From: Rhodoblastus sp963727035
Lineage (GTDB): Bacteria; Pseudomonadota; Alphaproteobacteria; Rhizobiales; Beijerinckiaceae
Direction: 5' to 3'
Length of the DNA stretch: 64,000 nucleotides
Assembly: GCA_963727035.1 (NCBI GenBank)
Contig: CAVSEY010000005.1
Location: 62,001 to 126,000 of the forward strand
The translations under genes and the position numbers were made by a program. Positions 17,846 to 26,656 of the stretch are shown in pieces. The notes under the pieces are model-generated. The model saw nothing but the letters and a program-made list of their open reading frames with translations. It had not been told where the DNA came from and did no database searches. Each line of letters opens with the position of its first letter. The stretch's first letter is position 1.

Positions 17846-18507
17846 TGCAGGAAATCGTCGAGTTCGACGCGCAATTCGTCGAGGGTGTCGACGATCCTCG
17901 CCGCCCCGGCCTTTTTCAGCTTGTCGTGGCGGTGATAGCCCCAGCCGACGCCGATCGTGTGGGCGCCGGCGTGATGCGCCATATGCATGTCGAACACGGT
18001 GTCGCCGACCATGCAGGCGTGGCGCGCCGAGACGCCGGCTTCGGCAAGCGCGCGATTGAACATGTCGGGCGCGGGTTTTGAAGGCGCGTCATCCGCCGTC
18101 TGCACCGTGGCGAAAAGCCCCCGCCAGCCATAGGCGTCGAACAGCCGGTCAACGCCGGCGCGCGACTTGCCGGTGGCGACGCCGAGCAGGCAGTCCTCGC
18201 GCCGCGACCACTCGCGCAGAAAATCCTGCACGCCGGGATAGGCCGGGCAGCGCTCCTCGATTTTCGATTCGCCGCGCAATTGCATCCAGGCGTTCTTGTA
18301 GGCCTCGGCCAGATCCCTGCTCGGGCCCCGCCCTTCCGTCAGCGCGTCGAAGGCTTCGACCAGCGACAGGCCGACGACCGACAGCGCCTTTTCGCGCGTC
18401 GGCGGCGCCTCCAGGCCAAGCGAGGCGAAGGCCCGCCTTTGCGCCTCGACGATGCAGTTCTGGCTGTCGACCAAAGTGCCGTCGATGTCGAAAACAATCA
18501 GCTTCAC
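17830..18507 (-). CDS. HAD-family phosphatase (phosphoglycolate phosphatase-like)
   Basis: The product has 225 residues. The HAD motifs are FDIDGTLVDSQ (nucleophile Asp), GVATGKSRAGVDRL, KPAPDMFNRAL and VGDTVFDMHMAHHAG. The cap-domain stretch with WMQLRGESKIEERCPAYPGV fits the Gph-like subfamily. GTG 18507 has GGGAGG upstream. Substrate is probably a small phosphorylated metabolite; not decidable here. It precedes and overlaps the ATP12 gene, a pairing seen in other alphaproteobacteria. Confidence 0.9.
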   Translation of the reverse strand: MKLIVFDIDGTLVDSQNCIVEAQRRAFASLGLEAPPTREKALSVVGLSLVEAFDALTEGRGPSRDLAEAYKNAWMQLRGESKIEERCPAYPGVQDFLREWSRREDCLLGVATGKSRAGVDRLFDAYGWRGLFATVQTADDAPSKPAPDMFNRALAEAGVSARHACMVGDTVFDMHMAHHAGAHTIGVGWGYHRHDKLKKAGAARIVDTLDELRVELDDFLQCVTT

Positions 18508-18718
18508 AGCCAGCCTCCCTCGCCTCGGCCGCCGCGCGCGGCGGAACCTGTTCTCGCCTAACCTTATAATCCCGCCGGGGCGCTTCGCCAATCGAATCGA
18601 CGCGCGATGCGGACGGGTCCCGGCCCCGGCGCAGGAATCGCCGGCGCCGAGGAATATGCGCTCGCATGGGTCCGGATTATGGTGGATAAGCCATTTCGGG
18701 AATGATTGGAGGCGGCTG

Positions 18719-20461
18719 TTGCAGCCCATTTACGATCCGCGCCTTGGCGATGTCGAAAGCGACTCGTCCAGCCCCAAAAGACATTCGCTGCTGCGGCTTG
18801 CCGGCTCGCTTCTGGCCGAGATCAGCCTGCCGAAGCTGGTCGCCGCCTGGTTCCTGCTGATCGGCCTGCCCGGTCTCGTTCTCGGATTGGCGCCGATCCT
18901 GGCGTCGATCTGGCTCGGCGAAGTTTTTGGCCAGGTCATGGCCTTTCAGGTCGAGGTCTGGTCGGCCCTGGTCCTTGCGGCGCTCTTGTCGATGGCGATT
19001 TTTTCGTCGCGCCGGCTGTTCCGCCTGGCCGAGCACAGCTTCTGGTCGTTGAACGCGCTCGCCGTCCAGCCCTTTTACGCGATGTCTCGCGAGACTTTTC
19101 GCCAGTTGGTCGAGGGAAAGCTCGCGCCGGGAAGCGCGAAACTGCCGTTGGCGCGCTCGGCCGCCGCCATGGTCGCGGGGCTGCTGGTCAGCGGCGTCGC
19201 GCTTCTGGCTCTGGTCAAGGTCTGGCCCGCGACGCTGATCATGGGCGATCTGGGCATGCTGGATGCGCCGCGGCGGCTGGCCTGGGCGGCTTTCGCCAAC
19301 AGCGCCGCCCTGGTCGGCGCCTATGTCGCCGTCGCCGCGCTCGGCTGGGCGATCGCCGACGCGACCATGGACCAGCCGCGCGATCTGGAAAATTTCGACC
19401 CGCCGCCGGCGGAGGGGGACGTCTGGCGCGTCGTCCACCTCTCCGACATTCACGTCGTCGGCGAGCGCTACGGATTCCGCATCGAAAGCGGCCGGATGGG
19501 ACCGCGCGGCAACGAGCGGCTGCACCAGGTTTTCGAGCGGCTCGAAGTTTTGCACACGGAAGCGCCGCTGCATGCGATCCTGATCACCGGCGACGTCACC
19601 GACGCCGGCCTCTCCAGCGAATGGGCCGAATTTTACGATATTGTCGCGCGCCATCCCGCCCTCGCGGGCCTGATCGCGATCACGCCGGGCAATCATGATC
19701 TCAACATCGTCGATCGCTCCAATCCGGCGCGGCTCGACCTGCCGATGAGCCCGGTCAAGCGCCTGCGCAAATTGCGGGTTCTGGCCGCCATGGGCGACAT
19801 CCAGGGCGACCGCGCGCGCGTCGTCGATCGCGTCGCCGGCCGTCTGGGCGCCAGCCTGTCGGCGGCGCTCGCGCCGCATCGCCGCGCGATCGAGTCCTTC
19901 ATGGACGAGGGCCGGCCGGTTTTTTCAGCGCCATTGTCGGAAGCCTGGACCGGCGCCTTTCCGCTGGCCCTGGCCCCGGAACGCGATGACGGGCTCGGAC
20001 TTATCCTGCTGAACTCCAACGCCGACACCCATTTCTCCTTCACCAACGCTTTGGGAATGATTTCGTTGGAACAGGCCCGCGCCATCAACTCGATCATGGC
20101 GCATTATCCCAGGGCGCATTGGGCGATCGGCTTGCATCACCATCTGGTGGAATATCCGCGGCCGGCGACAGCGATGTCGGAGCGCATCGGCACGGCTCTG
20201 ATCAACGGCGCCTGGTTCGTCCGCCGGATGCAGGCGCTGGCCGGCCGCGTGATCGTGATGCACGGCCACCGGCACATCGACTGGGTCGGCGAATGCGGCG
20301 GCCTTCGCATCGTCTCGGCGCCGTCGCCGGTCATGACCCGCCCGGACGGCGGCCCGCCCCATTTTTACGTGCACCGGCTGGCCGTGGGCGCCGATGGCAG
20401 GCTGAAACTGCTGCGGCCGGAGCGGATCGAACTCGGCGAAACCGCCCAGCTTTCCTCCTGA
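18719..20461 (+). CDS. Membrane-anchored metallophosphoesterase
   Basis: The product has 580 residues. Residues 30-245 hold about four hydrophobic segments, such as LVAAWFLLIGLPGLVLGLAPILASIWLG-type stretches and two later ones near ALVLAALLSMAIF and AAMVAGLLVSGVALLAL. The calcineurin-like domain follows, with LSDIHVVG, GDVTDAG, GNHD, GLHHH and GHRHID supplying the metal ligands. The start TTG 18719 is chosen because GGAGG lies at 18708-18712; an earlier ATG at 18656 has no site. Substrate is unknown; this family includes UDP-diacylglucosamine hydrolases and cyclic nucleotide enzymes, but no diagnostic match was made. Confidence 0.85.
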   Translation: MQPIYDPRLGDVESDSSSPKRHSLLRLAGSLLAEISLPKLVAAWFLLIGLPGLVLGLAPILASIWLGEVFGQVMAFQVEVWSALVLAALLSMAIFSSRRLFRLAEHSFWSLNALAVQPFYAMSRETFRQLVEGKLAPGSAKLPLARSAAAMVAGLLVSGVALLALVKVWPATLIMGDLGMLDAPRRLAWAAFANSAALVGAYVAVAALGWAIADATMDQPRDLENFDPPPAEGDVWRVVHLSDIHVVGERYGFRIESGRMGPRGNERLHQVFERLEVLHTEAPLHAILITGDVTDAGLSSEWAEFYDIVARHPALAGLIAITPGNHDLNIVDRSNPARLDLPMSPVKRLRKLRVLAAMGDIQGDRARVVDRVAGRLGASLSAALAPHRRAIESFMDEGRPVFSAPLSEAWTGAFPLALAPERDDGLGLILLNSNADTHFSFTNALGMISLEQARAINSIMAHYPRAHWAIGLHHHLVEYPRPATAMSERIGTALINGAWFVRRMQALAGRVIVMHGHRHIDWVGECGGLRIVSAPSPVMTRPDGGPPHFYVHRLAVGADGRLKLLRPERIELGETAQLSS

Positions 20462-20827
20462 CGGAGAACCGCCGGCGAACCGGGCGCGCCATGCCGGGCG
20501 CCGATGGCGAGGACCGTGACCGGTTTGGGTGCGCCCATGAAGCCGCTGGCGGCGCCTCTTCCAGGGCGCGCCAGAAAAAACGTTTTGTTTCAAGCCTCAC
20601 CGTACCAATATGCAACCGCCCGTTTCACGCAAATATCCGGATAACTTCCGGGTGTGCTGTTATAGATCTCGAGTAGGTCGTTGCATATTTACAACAGATT
20701 TGAGAAATGGGACGTTTCAGTATTTTTACGGTGATGGCCTTATCGCGCCCGGCCTGTATTGTGTCTCAGATATGTTCCCGTTGCGAACGCTGCGATCTTC
20801 GCCCAGGGCAATCAACGGATCGTCAGA
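20462..20827. other. AT-richer intergenic stretch, no gene seen
   Basis: These 366 bases are less GC-rich than the neighbours, particularly 20610-20720. They should hold the promoter of the outer-membrane protein that follows. I see no terminator, RNA gene or coding frame that can be supported. Confidence 0.4.
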
Positions 20828-23387
20828 ATGCCGCGGACGTCTTTTAAGATACTGACCACAATAGCATTTGCCTCATGCCTTTGGCGTCAATCGGCCGTTG
20901 CGCAGCAAATTCCGCATGTGCCGCAACCAGCCGAACTCGATGTCGCCGCCGATTTTTGCATCGACGCCCGGCGTCGCGTTGTCGTCGCCCGGCGTCGCGT
21001 TGGGGCCAGTGCTCACCTCCGGCATTTCCCTGTCGGACACTTATGACGACAATATCTACGCGTCTCCGACCAACAAGGTCGCGGACCAGATTCTGATGAT
21101 AAATCCGTTCGGAAACATGCGTTTTTCGGACGCGAATGGCCAACTCGATTTGGGCGGCAACGCCGCCCTTGGCCGCTATGCGACGTTTTTCGATGAAAAT
21201 TACAATGATTACACCATTTATGCGAAAGGCCGGTACAATGTCCTGCCGATGCTGACCGTGACATCGGGCGCATCGTACTCATTTCTTCATGAACCGCGAT
21301 CTTCACCCGATTACCAGCCGGGCATCGTGCCCGTCAGCCCCATTACCTATAGCTTGGCGAGCGTCTATGGCGCGGCGCTCTTCAAGTTCGACCAGAACTC
21401 TCTCCGGGTCGGTTGGACTTACGACAATTATAATTACAACAATTCCCCGCTGGTCGGCGGCGGCACGCTCGACAACCAGGATCGCAACCGCGACGTGCAG
21501 ACGCTTGGCGCGCGGGCCGGCCATTGGCTGGACGACAACAATGAACTATTCGGATTGTTGACTTACGACAACCGCCACTATTTCCAGCCAGTCGACAATT
21601 ACGGTTTCCAGAAAAGTTCGGACGGCGTGCGCTTCGATGCCGGACTGGATCACAGGATCGCGTCGACGCTGGATAGCGAAATTTATGGCGGCGTCATTTA
21701 CCAGCATTACGACGATCCCCTATTTGCGCCAATCGTTGTTCCGGACTTCGGAGGCCGCGTGAAATGGACGGGCCTCGCCGATACGACGATGGTGGCGCAA
21801 CTGGAGCGAACGATCGAGGAAACGGACCTGGGGGCCACCAGCCCCTATGTTTGGGACGTCTCCGGATATGTGCAGACGGCTTTGACCTTCGACATTGTCC
21901 ATTGGATCCGTCCCAATTTGCGGGTCAATGCAAGCGCGTCCTATTACCTCGACGAGTTCTACGGCTATGCCGTCTCGCGCACCGACCAGATTCAGTCCTA
22001 CGGCCTGGGCGTCCGGCAATATGTGACGCCGCTGTTTTACATCGGCGCGGACCTGTCGCGCACCAGCCGCGACTCAACCGATCTGAGCGAAAGCTATATC
22101 GACACCCGCGCGATGCTTCGGGCCGGGCTGGTTCAAGAACCGGCCTACAAGCCGGATGATCTCCTGAAGCCCGACATCACGAGAGACTCCCAGGGTCGTT
22201 TTTACGCCGGCCTGAAGACCGGGGTGAGCAACGTTCAGACGATGTTGCAGGGATCGCGCGGCAGCGGCGGCAGCAACCAGGCGGACTTCGGCGACGAAGG
22301 CTGGGCGGGCGGCGTGCTCGCGGGCTATGGCCTCTATATCGGGGACTGGTATCTGGCCGCCGAAGGAGAACTCGACAAAAACAGCGGCGGGTGGAGCCAC
22401 CAGCATGTCCCCAGCGACCGGATTTTTTCCGTATCGACCGACTACAGCTACGGCTTCTCGGGGGCCATTGGGCGTTCCTTCGCCGGCGGCACGATGCTCT
22501 ATGGCAAGGGAGGACTCGTCGTCACCGATTTCCTCACGAACTATCAGTATGGCGGCGACAGCTCGCACGGCAGCCGCCCGGAAGCCGGACTGAGCCTCGG
22601 CTTCGGCGCGTCGGCTCCGCTGACGCCGCAACTCGCGATCCGGCTGGAACACACCTATACGTCCTACCACGATTACAGCATCAATTGCTGCGTCAAGCCG
22701 GCCGGCGGGACGCCGGATAATTTTTCAAACTACGAGACGCTGACCTCGCTCGGGCTGGTTTACACTTTCGGCGGCAATCCCCAGGCGACGAAATCGGCTG
22801 ACGTCAATTACCGCGGCTTCTATCTTGGCGGCCAGGGCGGGCAGGACGCATTGTCGACGACGAACAGCGGGCCGCGCGACGCGGGCACGACTTTGACGGC
22901 GAATTACGGCGACCTCGGTTACACGGCCGGCGTGTTCGGGGGATATGGGGCGCAGGTCGATCAATTCTATATCGGCGGCGAACTGGAAGCGGAAATTGGC
23001 AAAACGAATTCGGACCATGAACGCGATCCCTCCGGCCGCCATTCCGCGGTGGAAAAGCAATGGGACTATGGCGCCAGCGTCCTCGGCGGCTATGTCGTGA
23101 ACCATACCGCGCTGCTTTACGGCCGCGTCGGCATTGCGGAAACCCGGTTCCAGGTTGACTATTCGAACGGAGACAAGAACATCTCGGCGCCCTATGACCT
23201 GGCGGGCTTGCGCTTCGGCGGCGGCATCGCATTTCCAGTGTCGAACAATGTTTTCGTGCGGGCCGATTACACCCACACGGCTTACCCGGCGTTCAATCTA
23301 GTCGCAACACCCAAGGATACCGAATATTTCCAACCCAAGAACGACCTGTTCCGGGTCGGTATCCTGTATCAGTTCTCCGCCAATTAA
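20828..23387 (+). CDS. Large outer-membrane protein with three beta-barrel modules (frame break near 20955)
   Basis: The start ATG 20828 encodes a signal peptide (MPRTSFKILTTIAFASCLWR then QSAVAQ). The mature part is one base out of frame; removing one T from the run 20953-20957 joins them into 852 residues. Module 1 (about 45-440) fits the beta-barrel porin 2 type (ISLSDTYDDNIYASP start). Module 2 (about 455-655) begins RFYAGLKTG; module 3 (about 660-852) begins RGFYLGGQGG and ends in VGILYQF. The last two look like Opa-type 8-stranded barrels. Alternating aromatic strands, few cysteines and a terminal F-x-N support an outer-membrane place. Role unknown; the first module type is found in export/EPS contexts. 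Confidence 0.75.
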
Positions 23388-24029
23388 TATCGCGATTGAT
23401 GATTTTGCCTGACTGTTCTTGGGCAGCGGGCTCAACTTCATCGCAAGGACTCTCTCTTGTCGTCGCCGGCCTCGGCGTCGAACCACGTTCGTCACTCGCG
23501 GGCGACGCCCGGCCGCGCATATAATGCCGCGCCACCGCGGTTCATGCCTCGTCGGAGCCGCCGAGACGGCCTGAACGCCACAAATTCCAAACCGCTTCAG
23601 GGGGTCGGCGTCTGATCCGCAACCTTCCGGCCAAGCCGCAAGGCACCGTAGTAATACGGTATTGTATCCATCGACCCGGAGGCCTAATTAAGGCTCAGCT
23701 GTAGTCGCTCGAGAGGTTTCGAGTTTATCCGCACACAAGTTCGGCAAGTTGCTGAAAGGTGAAATCGGAGAGACTCGCCATAAGGGGGTGCGTCACATTG
23801 ACACATATCCGGCATGGAAACAGATATTGTTCGAAATCTCTCACGCGGGGGAGCATATAGCGGGAAGCCGCCGCCAGTTCCCTGCGCGCGGGCGCAACAT
23901 TGTTTCGCATGGGCGATGGGCCGGGACGCGGCTTGGGCGCGGGCTCGCCGCCCAGGCAAGCGATGTATAGGACAGCCAAAAATGGCTGTCGAGGGCGAGC
24001 TGGAAACATTTTTTCAATGGAGAATGGTT
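23388..24029. other. Intergenic region, no supported gene
   Basis: These 642 bases separate the barrel gene from the secreted protein. Several open frames cross it on both strands but none has a coding-like composition or a ribosome-binding site. GGAGA at 24019-24023 is the ribosome-binding site of the next gene. Confidence 0.4.
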
Positions 24030-25569
24030 ATGACAACTAAATGGTCCAAAAAATCCGGCGCTTCCATTCCGGCCTTCGTGCTGGCGGCGGCGCTCGCCAT
24101 GGGTTCGACGACCGTTCTGGCACAGCAGCATGGCGGCGGGGGTCACGGCGGCGGTCAGGGCGGCGGCGGTCACGGCGGCTCGAGCACGGATCGCGCCGAC
24201 CAGATCGACAGCGGCCACAGCGACAGCGGCGACAGCAAGGGTGGCGACAGCAAGGGCGGCAAGGGCGGCTCCAAAGGCATGGGAATGAAGCAGGGCGGCG
24301 GACACGCCCAGTCGCTGCGCGACGTCTTCCGCGACATGGAGACCGGCGCGGCGACCACGCCTTCTGCGGCAACCGCGACTTCCGCGACGACCAGCGGACA
24401 CTCCAGCGGTGGCGGATCGGCGACGGGCGGCGGAAGCTCGAGCCATGGGAGCTCGGGGAAAGGCGGCGGCCATTCCGGCAAGGCGAGCACCAGCGCGACG
24501 ACGAGCTCCAGCGCTTCCGGCAAAGCGGGCACGTCCGCGACGACGACGCACGGCAAGAAGGGCTCCGCGTCCAATGGAGGCAAGGATCAGACGAAGGCGT
24601 CCGCCAGTGAGACGGAAACCTCCGATCGTCCGGCTTATGCCGGCGTGCCCGGCAAAGCGGGCAAGCCCGGTCGCGGCAACACCGAAACGGGCGTCAAGAA
24701 GGGCGATCTTTATGGCGACATGTACGTCATTCTGCGCGACGCCAACGGCGTGCCGATCTATCTGACGCTCGCCGACGGCACTAAGGTGGTCCAGCCGGTG
24801 GGCGCCGACGGAAAACCGCTGCCGCTCGACGCGACGGGTGCTCTGATCGATTCGACACTGGCCATTGCGGTGGAACTGGGGCGTCTCAATGTTGGCCGCG
24901 CGCCGCTCCAGGTCCTGAGCGCGCAGTATGAATCGGCGATCACGTCGATCAACGCCGCCGACGCGATTTCTCTTGACAAATCCGGCAGGATCGTGGTGAC
25001 GACCGCCGGGGTGTCGGCGGCGATCGAACTCGCCGCTGGAGAACCTCGCTCTTTATACCGAGTTGCTCAACGAAGGCTATATCACCGGCTTGACCGACGC
25101 CGCCAAAGCGAAGTTCGACGCCGCCGGTCTGAGCTACCTGGTCGATGGAACCACGACTCTCACCTCGCAGAAATTGTTGACCGCGGCCGACCTGTTCGCG
25201 GCGGCGTCGGACAAGACGACCACGCTGAATGTCGACAAGGTCCAGGACCTGAACGCGATCCTCGGCATTTCAGGGACCCTGACCGTGGACGGAAAGCTCG
25301 TCACGGATCCCAGCACGGGAGCGACCTTCGTCGATTACACGAACATGACCTATGACCGCGCGACGGTCTATGGCAGCACGACCGCCAGCGTGCTGGTCCT
25401 GCAACCGGGCACCACCGACACCTACAAGGTGGAGACGGTGAACCTTTACAACGTGGTGTTCGGCAGCAAGGACGCCACGGCCACGAGCGCGGCGGCCTTC
25501 ACGCAAGCGGCTGACGACTCGCTCCAGGTGCTCGAATACCTTCACGATCACCCTGTTCCCACAAACTGA
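24030..25569 (+). CDS. Exported Gly/Ser/His-rich protein (one frame break near 25038)
   Basis: The product has 512 residues after removal of one base at 25038-25039. A signal peptide (AFVLAAALAMGSTTVLA) is followed by about 170 residues rich in Gly, Ser, His, Thr and Lys (HGGGGHGGGQGGGGHGG and similar). A folded-looking part then starts at KKGDLYGDMYVILRDANGVP and includes LGRLNVGRAPLQVLSAQYE. After the break it reads ENLALYTELLNEGYITGLTD and ADLFAAASDKTTTLNVDKVQ, ending in LEYLHDHPVPTN. I recall unnamed secreted proteobacterial proteins with the same blocks but no function. ATG 24024 is an alternative start. Confidence 0.7.
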
Positions 25570-25589
25570 TCCTTTACGGATCCGACCTC

Positions 25590-25623
25590 AGCGGCCGGGG
25601 CCTCAGCGCCCCGGCCGCTCTTT
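25590..25623 (+). terminator. Rho-independent terminator after the secreted protein gene
   Basis: A perfect 12-bp GC stem (25590-25601 with 25608-25619) has a 6-base loop and is followed by CTTT. The short T-run makes it weaker than the rplI terminator. Confidence 0.75.
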
Positions 25624-25882
25624 CGTAGCTTCCGCGGGTGACGGCCGCATCATGCTGACGCGACGCCAATTCCCTGAATGATCTGCATTCCGGTCTGAGG
25701 CGCCAGCCCTTTTTTTGAAGGTGAGCGCCAAGCGTCAACGGCGCGGGAGATTTGCCGGATTGTGGTCGTGATCCAGCGCATGTAATCGCCCCTTTCCTCG
25801 AAAACTGCCCGCCTTGACCCTTGCGCGGCGCGGCGCCGGCGCCCAAATTTCCTTCGGGGGGCTTCGAGACAGCGAGGCCCAA
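25624..25882. other. Leader of the Rieske gene
   Basis: No gene is seen between the terminator and petA. The region is GC-rich close to the gene and moderately AT-rich around 25690-25770. The gap from the previous stop to petA is 313 bases in all. Confidence 0.35.
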
Positions 25883-26527
25883 ATGACCGACGCTTCCCTT
25901 CACGCCAATCCGCCGCCGGCTGCGCCCAACCGCCGCGATTTCCTGTTCATCGCCACCGGCGCCTTCGCCGCCGTGGGAACGGTCGCCGCGATCTGGCCGC
26001 TGATTTCACAGATGTCGCCGGACGCCGACACCATCGCCGCCGGGGCGCCTTTCGATGTCGATATTTCCGCCGTCGCGTCCGGCCAGCAGATTTCGGTGCT
26101 GTGGCGCGGCCATCCGGTCTTCATCGTCAATCGGCCGCCGGCGGCGCTGGCGACCTTGAAGGATCCCGGCTTGATCGCGAATTTGCGCGATCCGGATTCG
26201 TCTGTCGTTCAACAGCCGCCCTATGCCCGCAACGAGCATCGTTCGCTCGATCCGCAATGGTTCGTCGTCGTCGGCGTCTGCACCCATCTCGGCTGCATTC
26301 CGCTGTTCGAGCCCAACAAGGACCAGCTGAGTCCGGGCTGGCCCGGCGGCTATTTCTGCCCCTGTCACGGATCGAAATACGACCTCGCCGGCCGCGTCTA
26401 CAAAAACGTGCCCGCGCCTTATAACCTGCCGGTCCCGCCCTATCGCATGGTCAACGCCAAGACGCTTCGGCTCGGCGAAAATCCGCCGGGCCAGACTTTT
26501 TCGATCGACGAGGTCGTCCAGCTCTGA
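25883..26527 (+). CDS. petA: Rieske iron-sulfur protein of the cytochrome bc1 complex
   Basis: The product has 214 residues. NRRDFLFIATGAFAAVGTVA is a Tat-type signal anchor, the single membrane segment usual for this subunit. The 2Fe-2S ligands are in CTHLGC and CPCHGS, separated by the expected alphaproteobacterial insert, followed by the ALFKNVPAPYNLPVPPY-like Pro loop (YKNVPAPYNLPVPPY). It carries electrons from ubiquinol to cytochrome c1. ATG 25883 is preceded by GAGGCCCA. In most relatives petB and petC follow; here the next gene is cstA, on the same strand after 130 bases. Confidence 0.95.
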   Translation: MTDASLHANPPPAAPNRRDFLFIATGAFAAVGTVAAIWPLISQMSPDADTIAAGAPFDVDISAVASGQQISVLWRGHPVFIVNRPPAALATLKDPGLIANLRDPDSSVVQQPPYARNEHRSLDPQWFVVVGVCTHLGCIPLFEPNKDQLSPGWPGGYFCPCHGSKYDLAGRVYKNVPAPYNLPVPPYRMVNAKTLRLGENPPGQTFSIDEVVQL

Positions 26528-26656
26528 GCAGGTCGTAAAACCCTGTTTGCAGCCGGGGATTTTCCAGGCGGCCGATGTTTTCAAATTTGCGTCGTCGGGC
26601 TAGATTAGCTTCCAAAAATCGTCCGCTGGTCAAGAGCGGGCGCGGAGGAAGCGTCC

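Noticed and set aside
23684..24009. Several overlapping frames in the gap before the secreted protein gene
   Set aside because: None has a plausible start site or protein-like composition; probably chance.
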